Source: an uncultured Lachnospiraceae bacterium (GTDB lineage Bacteria > Bacillota > Clostridia > Lachnospirales > Lachnospiraceae). From it: 64,000 bases of DNA. A program made the translations under genes and the position numbers. The notes under the pieces are model-generated. The model saw nothing but the letters and a program-made list of their open reading frames with translations, did no database searches and was not told the DNA's origin. Below are positions 34,527 through 43,151 of this stretch, piece by piece. Each line of letters opens with the position of its first letter. Positions within the stretch are counted from its first letter, which is position 1. The DNA lies in assembly GCA_945929965.1 (NCBI GenBank), contig CAMEOT010000002.1, forward strand, positions 1-64,000. Reading direction: 5' to 3'.

Positions 34527-35840
34527 TCACGTTCTTCTGCGCAGCCTTGCAAAGTAGAATCCGTCGGTCTCATCCGTTCCCGGCAGAAGTTGTCTCTCCT
34601 CCTCTAAAACGAACGGAAACTGTTCCGTGATCCAGGCTGCCATGTTCTGATTCTCTTCTCTGTTGATCGTGCAGGTGCTGTACAACAGCACGCCGCCCGG
34701 CTTCACATACCGCCATCCGGCTTCCACAATCTGCCTCTGCAGTTCCTGGATAGACTTAAGGCTCTCCGGTGTCACATGATATTTAATGTCTCTCTTTTTG
34801 CCCATAACACCTAAGCCCGAGCAAGGGACATCCATCAGCACCACATCCGCAGACGCTTCCCTCTCTGCGTCATAAACTGTGGCATCATGCACTTCCACTT
34901 CCACATTGGTGCGGTGCATGCGCTCCAGATTCTCATGTATCAAATCTGTCTTATATTCCGACACATCGCGGGATAACACATGTCCCGCCTCTTTCGTATA
35001 TTCTGCCGCCAGGATCGTCTTACCTCCCGGTGCCGCACACAGATCCATAACAAAGTTTCCCGGATTTATTTTTGCTGCTTTTACCGCCAGGGCAGAAGAC
35101 GCATCCTGTACCGTGAATTTTCCTTCGGCAAATCCGGGCAGTTCGCTGACATTTTCCAGATTTTCCGCAAGGTATACATAGGGAAGTTCCTTATGTGCAC
35201 TTAAGCGAACCCCTATAGCCTCTATCTGTTTCTTAAGCTCCTCACGTTCCGCTTCCGACAATTCCAGGCAAAAACGCAGAGATACCGGATGAATCTTAAG
35301 CAGTCCCCTGAGAAGTGTTTCCGTTCCCTCCATGCCGTATACCGGAAGCCACAGATTAACAATCCATTCCGGCATAGAATATTTTACGCTGAAATATTTC
35401 ACGGGATCCGCAGGATCCGGCATGGGCATATTGTCCTTGCTGCGGGCAATACTTCGCAGGACGGCATTGACGAACCCCTTCAGAGTACGGAAGCCGCGCT
35501 TTGCCGCCAGCTTGCAGGCTTCATTACATACCGCACTGTCCGGCACTGCATCCATATACAGGATCTGATAGGTACTCATGCGGAGCAGACAACGGATCAG
35601 CGGCTTCATCTTACGGACCGGAACCGAAGAGAACCGGTTCAGATAATAATCCAGCTCCAGCTGTCTCTCTATAGTACCTTCCGTAACTCTCTTGATAAAT
35701 GCCTTATCTCTGGGATCCAGGTAATCGTATTTATCCAGCACTGCTTTTATTAATTTATGGGAAAAATCCTGCCCCTTTTCCAGGTCCAGCAGGATCTCCA
35801 CAATAATCTCTCTTGTATCGGTAGTTGCAGGCTTCCCCAT
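34527..35840 (-). CDS. rsmB: 16S rRNA (cytosine(967)-C(5))-methyltransferase RsmB
   Basis: Methylates C967 of 16S rRNA. 437 residues: N-terminal NusB-like RNA-binding domain (about 1-140) and C-terminal Rossmann methyltransferase with SAM motif DLCAAPGGKT, the MDVPCSGLG catalytic cysteine motif and STCTINREENQ with the second cysteine. Starts three bases before the metallopeptidase stop region; translational coupling likely. Confidence 0.95.
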   Translation of the reverse strand: MGKPATTDTREIIVEILLDLEKGQDFSHKLIKAVLDKYDYLDPRDKAFIKRVTEGTIERQLELDYYLNRFSSVPVRKMKPLIRCLLRMSTYQILYMDAVPDSAVCNEACKLAAKRGFRTLKGFVNAVLRSIARSKDNMPMPDPADPVKYFSVKYSMPEWIVNLWLPVYGMEGTETLLRGLLKIHPVSLRFCLELSEAEREELKKQIEAIGVRLSAHKELPYVYLAENLENVSELPGFAEGKFTVQDASSALAVKAAKINPGNFVMDLCAAPGGKTILAAEYTKEAGHVLSRDVSEYKTDLIHENLERMHRTNVEVEVHDATVYDAEREASADVVLMDVPCSGLGVMGKKRDIKYHVTPESLKSIQELQRQIVEAGWRYVKPGGVLLYSTCTINREENQNMAAWITEQFPFVLEEERQLLPGTDETDGFYFARLRRRT

Positions 35841-35842
35841 GC

Positions 35843-36562
35843 TTAGTCTCTCCTTCTGCGGTTACCGCCATACAGCAGGATCAGACGAAGCAGCTGTAAT
35901 GCGGAGGATACTGCTCCCGCTACATAGGTAAGGGCTGCCGCTGTCAGCACCTTTTTACCACCGCTTACTTCTTCATTACCTAACAGTCCGTATTCCTCTA
36001 CCTTCACAATTGCTCTGCGGGAGGCATTGAATTCCACGGGAAGTGTCACCAGCTGGAAGATCACGGTCAGGGCAAATGCCCAGATTCCCAGCTGGATCAA
36101 TGTCTGGTTCCAGCTGAGCAATACTCCTAAGAAAATCAGGGGAATACTTAAGTTGCTTCCGATGTTCACCACAGGTACCAGTGCTGCACGAATACTCATA
36201 GGCACATAGCCGTGGGCATGCTGGATCGCATGTCCGCACTCATGGGCTGCGACACTGACTGCGGTGACTGAGGTTCCGTTATAATTCTTATATGACAGTC
36301 TTACGGTATCCGTCCGGGGATCGTAATGGTCGCCGTCGTTTGCGTTCAGGCACTCGATCTGTACGTTATACAAGCCTTCTCTATTGAGAATATTCCGGGC
36401 AGCTTCCGCTCCCGTAATTCCTCTCATATTCCGGACCTTACTGTATTTGCGCATGGTGGAGTTCACCAGTGCACTGGCCCCAAGGCATAACATCAGTCCG
36501 ATCAATACCAGAAAATACGTGGGGTCAAAATAATAACCATATCCATAATAACCACCGTACAT
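35843..36562 (-). CDS. zinc metallopeptidase, YugP family
   Basis: 239-residue membrane protein. N-terminal tyrosine/glycine-rich stretch (MYGGYYGYGYYFDP), a transmembrane helix, the metal site AAHECGHAIQH (HEXXH-like HECGH), then two more membrane helices and a short basic end. ATG 36562 follows AAGGAG at eight bases; the longer frame from 36601 runs into fmt. YugP is conserved in this genomic position in Clostridia; substrate unknown. Confidence 0.88.
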   Translation of the reverse strand: MYGGYYGYGYYFDPTYFLVLIGLMLCLGASALVNSTMRKYSKVRNMRGITGAEAARNILNREGLYNVQIECLNANDGDHYDPRTDTVRLSYKNYNGTSVTAVSVAAHECGHAIQHAHGYVPMSIRAALVPVVNIGSNLSIPLIFLGVLLSWNQTLIQLGIWAFALTVIFQLVTLPVEFNASRRAIVKVEEYGLLGNEEVSGGKKVLTAAALTYVAGAVSSALQLLRLILLYGGNRRRRD

Positions 36563-36597
36563 AGCAAAGTCTCCTTTCTTATTGCCTGGATTGTTTA

Positions 36598-37530
36598 TCA
36601 CTCTCCCAGGAGTTCTCCCGGCTGCACCTTCACGCCTAACAGGAAATCATGGGCCGTCATACGCTTTTTGCCTTCCAGCTGCAATTCCATGACCTTCAGC
36701 GCGCCTTCCGACGCTGCCACCTCAAATGAGTCTTTATTTACCGTAAGGATCGTTCCCGGGGTTTCTGTGTGAGCCGTCACCATGGGAATCGCCTTCCAGA
36801 TCTTTAACTGTTTTCCGCGATAAAATGTGTAGGCACTGGGCCAGGGTGTCAGTCCTCTGATCAGTCTGTCCAGTTCGGCTGCCGTTTTGGTGAAGTCCAG
36901 TCTGCCCATTTCTTTGGTGATCAGTGCCGCATAGCAGGTCTTCGCATCGTCCTGTTTCTCCGGAGTCAGCTTTCCTGCTTCTAAGAGAGGCAATGCCTCG
37001 GTGATCGCTTCTCCGCCGAGCACCATAAGCTTGTCGTGCAATGTTTCAAAAGTATCTTCCGAAGTAATGGGAATCTTCTTCTGATACAACATATCTCCGG
37101 TGTCCAGTCCTGCATTCATCTGCATGATGGTCACACCGGTCTGTGTCTCTCCGTCGATGATCACTCTCTGGATCGGAGATGCACCACGGTATTTCGGAAG
37201 CAGGGATGCGTGGATATTCAGGCATCCGTACTTCGGCAGATCCAGGATCTCCTGAGACAGGATCTGTCCGAAGGCTGCCACAATATAGACATCTGCGGGA
37301 TATTTTTTCAATTCTCCAATAGCCTCGGGAGTCTTGATCCTGCGGGGCTGGAATACCGGGATGCCGTGTTTTACAGCACATTCCTTCACCGGCGGAAACT
37401 GTAACTGTCCGCTTCTTCCCTTTGCCTTGTCCGGCTGGGTCACCACTGCAGTAATCTCATGTCCCTGTGCGATCAAAGCCTCCAGAGCTCCCACTGCGAA
37501 ATCAGGGGTTCCCATAAATACGATCTGCAT
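36598..37530 (-). CDS. fmt: methionyl-tRNA formyltransferase
   Basis: Formylates initiator Met-tRNA with 10-formyl-THF. 310 residues with MGTPDFAVG at the N-terminus, the catalytic NIHASLLPKYRGASPIQ and GVTIMQMNAGLDTGDM (Asn, His and Asp of the triad), and the C-terminal tRNA-binding OB fold. Directly follows def. Confidence 0.97.
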   Translation of the reverse strand: MQIVFMGTPDFAVGALEALIAQGHEITAVVTQPDKAKGRSGQLQFPPVKECAVKHGIPVFQPRRIKTPEAIGELKKYPADVYIVAAFGQILSQEILDLPKYGCLNIHASLLPKYRGASPIQRVIIDGETQTGVTIMQMNAGLDTGDMLYQKKIPITSEDTFETLHDKLMVLGGEAITEALPLLEAGKLTPEKQDDAKTCYAALITKEMGRLDFTKTAAELDRLIRGLTPWPSAYTFYRGKQLKIWKAIPMVTAHTETPGTILTVNKDSFEVAASEGALKVMELQLEGKKRMTAHDFLLGVKVQPGELLGE

Positions 37531-37553
37531 AGCTTATCTCCTTCCCGGAATAC

Positions 37554-38036
37554 TTATTCTTCTTCCTCATCCTCATAGGTCATGTCCTGCAGAGGACCTT
37601 CCGCCTTCTCCACATAGAGATGTCCATCCAGGTGATCCAGTTCGTGGCAGATGGCTCTTGCCAATAATTCCGTACCCTCTACTTCGATGGGTTTCATATT
37701 GACATCCAAAGCTACCGCTTTTACATAATTGGGTCTGGTCACAATACCGAACTTCCCGGGAACACTCAGGCACCCTTCCTGTCCGGTCTGCTCTCCGCTG
37801 CTCTCCACGATCCGGGGATTGATAAGAATATACGGATCCTCTCCGGTGGTGTCGATCACCACAATTCTCTTAAGTATGCCCACCTGGGGAGCAGCCAGTC
37901 CTACGCCGTTGGCGTCATACATAGTCTCTAACATATCCTCGATCAATTCCTTCGTCCGGGGAGTCATCTCCTTGACTTCCTTACAGGTCTTTTTCAGTAC
38001 CTCATCTCCATATTCACGAATATTTCTGATTGCCAC
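37554..38036 (-). CDS. def: peptide deformylase
   Basis: Removes the N-formyl group from nascent proteins. 160 residues with motif 1 GVGLAAPQVG, motif 2 EGCLSVPG and motif 3 HELDHLDG (metal ligands Cys and two His). Acidic C-terminus (YEDEEEE). Forms a pair with fmt and follows priA by 12 bases. Confidence 0.97.
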   Translation of the reverse strand: MAIRNIREYGDEVLKKTCKEVKEMTPRTKELIEDMLETMYDANGVGLAAPQVGILKRIVVIDTTGEDPYILINPRIVESSGEQTGQEGCLSVPGKFGIVTRPNYVKAVALDVNMKPIEVEGTELLARAICHELDHLDGHLYVEKAEGPLQDMTYEDEEEE

Positions 38037-38048
38037 AGTTATTACCTC

Positions 38049-40298
38049 CTATAACACGTTTACCGGGTCAAAGTCGAATTGTATACTCAGCTGTCTTGGC
38101 TGCCACTGTCTCAAAGTCTCCTCCACACAGTCTTTTACCGCCACCAGCGTATCATACTCCGCATGCTTCGCATAGAACACATACCGGTAAATATCGTTGA
38201 TTTTGCTGATATTTGCCGGGGTTGGTCCCAATATCTGCAAAAAGTCCATATTAGACTTTACCACATCTGCCAGCCTCTGGGCAAGTTGTTTTACGTTTTC
38301 TTCCTCTTTGCCATAGATCTGCACCGCCAGCATATGTGCCGCCGGAGGATATCCCGACAGCTCTCTGTACAGGATCTCTTCCTCATAAAAGCTCTTATAA
38401 TCCTGGGCTGCAGCGCAGGTAATGGCATAATGATCCGGCTGATAAGTCTGGATCACCGCCTCTCCCGGAAGCACCCCTCTGCCTGCTCTGCCCACTGCCT
38501 GGGTCAGCAGCTGGAATGTCCGCTCTCCGGCACGGTAATCCGAGGCGTTTAAGGACAGATCTGCCGCCAGGATCCCCACCAGGGTCACCTTCGGGAAATC
38601 ATGTCCCTTCACGATCATCTGGGTGCCGATCAACACATCCGCCTCACCGTTCGCGAAAGCAGACAATATTTTCTCATAGCTATCCTTCGTCCGGGTAGTA
38701 TCCGCATCCATCCGTAGTGTCCGCACCCCCGGATACAATTCTTTCAATTTATCTTCGATCTGCTGGGTACCTGCTTTGAATCCCAGAATATATTTCGATC
38801 CGCACTTCGGGCATAGCTTTGGCATGGGCTGCATATAGCCGCAATAATGGCAGATCAGCCTTCCCCCTTTATGTTCCGAGAGGGAGACATCGCAGTGGGG
38901 ACATTTCATGACTTCGCCGCAGGCACGACAGGATACGAATCCCGCATACCCTCTGCGGTTTAAAAACAGGATGGTCTGCTGCCCCTTACTGATCCGGTCT
39001 GCCATCAGTTCCTGTAATTTTCTGCTGAAAATAGAACGGTTTCCCTCCTGCAGTTCCTGCCTGAGATCCACCGTGTGTACCGTGGGCAGTTCTCCGCCGG
39101 TCAGGCGTTTCGTCAGATGGAACAGCCTGTATTCTCCCTTTCCGGCGCGGTAATACGCCTCTAAGGAAGGGGTCGCCGATCCCAACACTACACTGGCTCC
39201 GTACAGCTTCGCCACTTCCATTGCCGTCTCTCTGGCATGGTATTTGGGAGTACTCTCACTTTTGTAGCTGTTCTCCTGTTCCTCATCCATAACGATCAGC
39301 CCCAGATTTGGGAATGGGGTAAAAAGTGCGGATCTCGGACCTATGATCACATCGATCTCGCCTGCTTTTGCACGCTCGCACTGATCATATTTTTCTCCGG
39401 GAGACAATGTGGAATTCATAACACTGACCCGGTCACCGAATCTCTGATAGAACCGTAGCAGTGTCTGGTAGGTCAGAGCGATCTCCGGGATCAGCACGAT
39501 CGCCTGGCGTCCTCTTTTTATCATCTCGCCGATGAGCTGCATATACACTTCCGTTTTGCCGCTGCCGGTGATACCATGGATCAGATAGGTCTGCCTCCTG
39601 CCGGCATCAAAATCCGTAAGCACTTCCGTAACGATGGTCTGCTGTTCCGAGCTAAGTGTATTGTGCGCCGCCTCCAAGGCTTGCATTTTCACCGGATTCC
39701 GGTAGCTTTCGGTACTGACTAATTTTGCCGCGCCCACTTTTACGATACTGTTTACCGTAGCGGTGCTGACGCCCAGTTTCCCGGTGACCCATTCGTAGGG
39801 AATGCTCTCCTGCTCCGACAGAGCTTTTAACAGTCTGGCCTTCGCCACCTGTTTCTTGCGCTCGCATTCTCCTAAGAGTGACAGGATCTCCTCTCTATTC
39901 ATCAGACGTACCAGCTGTCTGTGCTCCAGTTTCTTCACAGTCTGCTTCGCCGGCAGTACCGTCTTCAGGGCCTGGATCATGGTACAACCGTAATTGCGAC
40001 GGATCCAGGCTGCCAGTGCGATCATTTTGTCTTCTACACCGGTCTCTTTTTCCGGCAGTCCTGCGATCTCCTTGATCTTCTCCGGGGCGAACTGACATTT
40101 TTCTCCTATACCGACCACGTAACCTTTGATCAGACGGTTTCCATTGCCGAAAGGGATCATGACGCAGGCTCCCGGCTCCAATCTGTCCCGCATTCTCTCC
40201 GGTACCCGGTACTGAAATGTTTTATCCAGTTTTTCATGAGAGATATCTACAATGATATCCGCATATAACGTACGCAATCTGTTTTCCTCTCTGTTCAC
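38049..40298 (-). CDS. priA: primosomal protein N' (replication restart helicase PriA)
   Basis: 3'-5' DNA helicase that reloads the replisome at stalled forks. 749 residues: N-terminal DNA-binding domain, Walker A HGITGSGKTEVYM, DEEQ box (VMDEEQENSY), zinc-binding cysteines CRACGEVMKCPHC and CHYCG...CPKCGS, and helicase motif VI (QAVGRAGRG). Normal size. Located between murE and def as in many Clostridia. Confidence 0.97.
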   Translation of the reverse strand: MNREENRLRTLYADIIVDISHEKLDKTFQYRVPERMRDRLEPGACVMIPFGNGNRLIKGYVVGIGEKCQFAPEKIKEIAGLPEKETGVEDKMIALAAWIRRNYGCTMIQALKTVLPAKQTVKKLEHRQLVRLMNREEILSLLGECERKKQVAKARLLKALSEQESIPYEWVTGKLGVSTATVNSIVKVGAAKLVSTESYRNPVKMQALEAAHNTLSSEQQTIVTEVLTDFDAGRRQTYLIHGITGSGKTEVYMQLIGEMIKRGRQAIVLIPEIALTYQTLLRFYQRFGDRVSVMNSTLSPGEKYDQCERAKAGEIDVIIGPRSALFTPFPNLGLIVMDEEQENSYKSESTPKYHARETAMEVAKLYGASVVLGSATPSLEAYYRAGKGEYRLFHLTKRLTGGELPTVHTVDLRQELQEGNRSIFSRKLQELMADRISKGQQTILFLNRRGYAGFVSCRACGEVMKCPHCDVSLSEHKGGRLICHYCGYMQPMPKLCPKCGSKYILGFKAGTQQIEDKLKELYPGVRTLRMDADTTRTKDSYEKILSAFANGEADVLIGTQMIVKGHDFPKVTLVGILAADLSLNASDYRAGERTFQLLTQAVGRAGRGVLPGEAVIQTYQPDHYAITCAAAQDYKSFYEEEILYRELSGYPPAAHMLAVQIYGKEEENVKQLAQRLADVVKSNMDFLQILGPTPANISKINDIYRYVFYAKHAEYDTLVAVKDCVEETLRQWQPRQLSIQFDFDPVNVL

Positions 40299-40318
40299 CG
40301 GAGTCCCGGAAGGCTGTC

Positions 40319-41821
40319 TTATAAATCCTGACCCGCTGCCGATCCGGGGATATGTCCCTCCGCCAGGATATCCCGGATCAGATCCCGTTCATCCATGGGA
40401 TGCTTCACGCCTTTGATCTCCTGGTAGTCTTCGTGCCCTTTTCCCGCCAGCACGATGATATCGCCGGGTTCTCCGTGTTCGATGGCATAAGTAATGGCTT
40501 CCTTGCGGTCACAGATCTCCACATATTTTCCATCCGTCTTCGCCATACCGGTCTTGATATCATTGATAATATCCTGCGGCTCCTCGAACCGGGGATTGTC
40601 GGAAGTAATGATGGTCAGATCCGCCAGCCTGCCGCTGACCTCTCCCATCTCGAAACGACGCTGTCTGGAGCGGTTACCGCCGCAGCCAAACAGGCTGACA
40701 AGTCTGTGGGGTTCATACTCCCGCAGGGTGGTTAGCAGGCTTTCCAGTGCCATGGCGTTATGGGCATAGTCGATCAGCAGAGTAAATTGGTCAGAAACCT
40801 TGATCATCTCGATACGACCCTTTACTTTTGCCTGTAACAGTGCCTTTTTGATAGCTTCCTCATCCACCTTAAAATGACGGCAGATGGCAATGGCTGCCAG
40901 CGCATTGTACACACTGAATTTGCCGGGCATGGGTACTTCCACATCAAAATTCATCAGACCGGTCACATGGAATGTCACTCCCAGTTCTCCGGGCTTGTGC
41001 ACCAGCTGCCGGTTCTCGGCCCGCAGCATGCAGTGTTCTCCCATGCCGAAGCTCTCCAGTGCACAGGTATGTTCCTCCGTCACTGCCTGCCAGTGTTCAT
41101 CGTCACCGTTGACGATTCCCACCTTGCACTGTTTGAACAACAATCCCTTACAGTGCAGATATTCCTCAAAGCTTGCATGCTCATTCGGACCGATATGATC
41201 CGACTCCAGATTTGTAAAAATACCGTAATCGAATACAAATCCCTGGGTGCGGTGCAGCATCAGCGCCTGGGAGGATACTTCCATAACTACCGTATCCAGT
41301 CCGGCATCCACCATGCGGGCAAAATATTCCTGCAACAAGTAAGATTCCGGTGTGGTATTGTTTGCATGAATATGTTCGTTTCCGATGATCACCTCGATGG
41401 TTCCAACCAGTCCCACTTTATATCCGGCATTCTCCAGAATGGATTTCACCAGGTAGGTAGTCGTGGTCTTGCCCTTGGTGCCCGTGATACCGATAACTTT
41501 CAGTTTCTCTGCCGGATGGCCGAACCAGGCTGCGGATATAAATGCCATGGCATATCGGGTATCCGCTACTTTGATCACAGTCACATCCGTATCCGCAGGA
41601 AGCTCTATGTCCTTTTGTACCACCAGCACCCCGGCGCCCTGTGCAGCCACCTGTGCGGCGAAATCATGTCCGTCAAAATTTGCTCCGTTAATACAAATGA
41701 ACAGGCATCCCGGAATAACTTTGCGCGAGTCATAGACTACAGCTGTGATCTCCCGCTTCGTTTTTCCGCATACCTGTTCATATTCCAGTTTATCCAAAAG
41801 TTCTGTTAATTTTCTGTTCAT
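40319..41821 (-). CDS. murE: UDP-N-acetylmuramoyl-tripeptide synthetase (meso-DAP type) MurE
   Basis: Adds the third residue to UDP-MurNAc-L-Ala-D-Glu in the cytoplasm. About 500 residues from ATG 41821 (eight bases after AAGGTGG). Motifs: ITGTKGKTTTTYLVKSIL P-loop, the carbamylated-lysine region, NNTTPESYLLQ and the C-terminal TSDNPRFEEP; the DNPR form indicates meso-diaminopimelate as substrate. Here it heads the priA block instead of the dcw cluster. Confidence 0.96.
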   Translation of the reverse strand: MNRKLTELLDKLEYEQVCGKTKREITAVVYDSRKVIPGCLFICINGANFDGHDFAAQVAAQGAGVLVVQKDIELPADTDVTVIKVADTRYAMAFISAAWFGHPAEKLKVIGITGTKGKTTTTYLVKSILENAGYKVGLVGTIEVIIGNEHIHANNTTPESYLLQEYFARMVDAGLDTVVMEVSSQALMLHRTQGFVFDYGIFTNLESDHIGPNEHASFEEYLHCKGLLFKQCKVGIVNGDDEHWQAVTEEHTCALESFGMGEHCMLRAENRQLVHKPGELGVTFHVTGLMNFDVEVPMPGKFSVYNALAAIAICRHFKVDEEAIKKALLQAKVKGRIEMIKVSDQFTLLIDYAHNAMALESLLTTLREYEPHRLVSLFGCGGNRSRQRRFEMGEVSGRLADLTIITSDNPRFEEPQDIINDIKTGMAKTDGKYVEICDRKEAITYAIEHGEPGDIIVLAGKGHEDYQEIKGVKHPMDERDLIRDILAEGHIPGSAAGQDL

Positions 41822-41949
41822 ACAGGTGTCCACCTTTCTATACCGATATCGGATATTCCATGGTTATTCCGAAAATCTTTGCATACTACGGTATATTTTA
41901 CTCTATTTTCCGCAAATGTACCACCTATAATTTTTCGATCCCCATTTTC

Positions 41950-42618
41950 TCAGTTTTCCGTCACACAATCCGCACCGGTCTCCTGTGTGCGGTTAAAGTT
42001 CTGTACAAACCCGATCAGCTGACCGGACAACAGAACGGTGAAGAGGGAATAGCCGATCCGTCTCACCGGGATATAGCTCAAGGACATGACCAGCACGATC
42101 AGGTCCGATAGCAGGTACACCCACTGGATCTTCCAGCCGGTGGCATGAGAAATGCTCATGGCCAGGGCATCGTCTCCACTGGGTGCTCCTCCGATACGTA
42201 CGCACAGTCCGGCGCCCACACCAACAAACAGTGCACCCACCAGGGCTGCCACAAGGGGCATGTCCGCCAGTCCGGGCCACAGGTGCGGGAATTGTTCGCA
42301 GATCTTATATGTACCGGAGAATCCCACCGTAGCCAGTGCGGAATAAGCGATGAATTCCTTACCCAGCAGTTTCCATCCCAGCACATAGCACAACACATTC
42401 ATGATGCCGCCGGTGACCGCCGGGGAGATGCCGGTCCAGTGCTCCAATAACAGAGTTGCTCCCAGTACACCACCCTCGGTGACACCGGAGATGGAGTGTA
42501 CATGATATAATCCAAATGCCAGAATAAAACTTCCCAATAAGGTTATAGCACAATTTTTTAATGTGATGTTTTTCAATGCTTCTTTCCATTCGTGAATCTG
42601 TGATTTCATTTTGTTCAT
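41950..42618 (-). CDS. YitT/YczE-like membrane protein
   Basis: 222 residues with about five or six transmembrane helices. The N-terminal part LGSFILAFGLYHVHSISGVTEGGVLGATLLLEHWTG and the C-terminal GAPSGDDALAMSISHATGWKI fit the YitT family, but the C-terminal DUF2179 domain is missing. Possible transporter or accessory protein of unknown substrate. It has its own promoter and is preceded on the same strand by two small-RNA-like units. Confidence 0.78.
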   Translation of the reverse strand: MNKMKSQIHEWKEALKNITLKNCAITLLGSFILAFGLYHVHSISGVTEGGVLGATLLLEHWTGISPAVTGGIMNVLCYVLGWKLLGKEFIAYSALATVGFSGTYKICEQFPHLWPGLADMPLVAALVGALFVGVGAGLCVRIGGAPSGDDALAMSISHATGWKIQWVYLLSDLIVLVMSLSYIPVRRIGYSLFTVLLSGQLIGFVQNFNRTQETGADCVTEN

Positions 42619-42756
42619 TTTGTAATTTCTGTTCTTTCTATAATTTTATATTCGTATCTTTATGATGTCCCGCCTTTGATGCCTACGAATTGTTCCGTGC
42701 TGCGCACTCTCACAATTCTACCCTCTATTCGCATATCGTGGGATTATCATTCTTAC

Positions 42757-42787
42757 ATTATAACCACGGATATCGGTCTATCGTCAA
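42757..42787 (-). promoter_or_regulatory. promoter of the YitT-like gene
   Basis: Minus-strand -35 TTGACG (42787-42782), a 19-base spacer and perfect -10 TATAAT (42762-42757). Located just after the terminator of the second small-RNA unit. Confidence 0.55.
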
Positions 42788-42799
42788 GTCTTATCGGAG

Positions 42800-42883
42800 A
42801 ATCGAAAAACCCCAGGCTGTTATACCTGGGGTTTTTCGATTTTCTTATGAGGGGGGGGAGATAGTGAGTTCATCAACTATCTG
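42800..42883 (-). ncRNA. small-RNA-like unit B (C-rich, terminator-ended)
   Basis: Read on the minus strand: a -10-like TAATAT (42895-42890), then seven bases on the predicted start, a stem-loop AGATAGT/ACTATCT, an unpaired CCCCCCCC tract (42858-42851) followed by TCATAAG, then a perfect 17-bp terminator stem (42841-42825 with 42816-42800) containing the T-run. It would give an RNA of about 80-85 nucleotides. Same plan as unit A, about 70% conserved in the core. No consistent reading frame. The C-tract is well suited to pair with Shine-Dalgarno sequences. Confidence 0.5.
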
Positions 42884-42989
42884 AAATACATATTACAGAA
42901 GAAATGTGTACAGAATGTGTATGAATTCTAATTTAATTCTAAAATGAATCTTGAGGTTTTATAAACTCTGAAAAGTCCTACCGAACACC

Positions 42990-43066
42990 AAAAAGCCTCA
43001 GGCATGATGCCTGAGGCTTTCCGGTTTCTTATGAGGGGGGGAGATAGTGAGTTCATCAACTATCTG
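42990..43066 (-). ncRNA. small-RNA-like unit A (tandem paralogue of B)
   Basis: Same architecture: TAATAT (43078-43073), stem-loop AGATAGT/ACTATCT, CCCCCCC tract (seven C's), TCATAAGAAA, then a 12-bp terminator stem AAAGCCTCAGGC/GCCTGAGGCTTT (42992-43003, 43009-43020) ending in five T's. The start-region, hairpin and C-tract are almost identical to unit B, whereas the terminators share little sequence, as expected for duplicated regulatory RNAs. Lies just downstream of recJ. Confidence 0.5.
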
Positions 43067-43151
43067 AAATACATATTACAGAGAAAATGTGTCCATTTTG
43101 TGTTCAAAAAATAAAAAAATATGAATGTGATTCTGAACAGTTACAAAAATG

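Noticed and set aside
40874-41809. 311-codon open frame on the plus strand
   Set aside because: Antisense shadow of murE; no ribosome site or domain.
42848-42930. Short peptide frame on the plus strand starting ATGAGGGGG in both tandem units
   Set aside because: The G-run is 8 in one copy and 7 in the other, so the frame is broken in one; conservation fits the hairpin and C-tract of the minus-strand RNA better.
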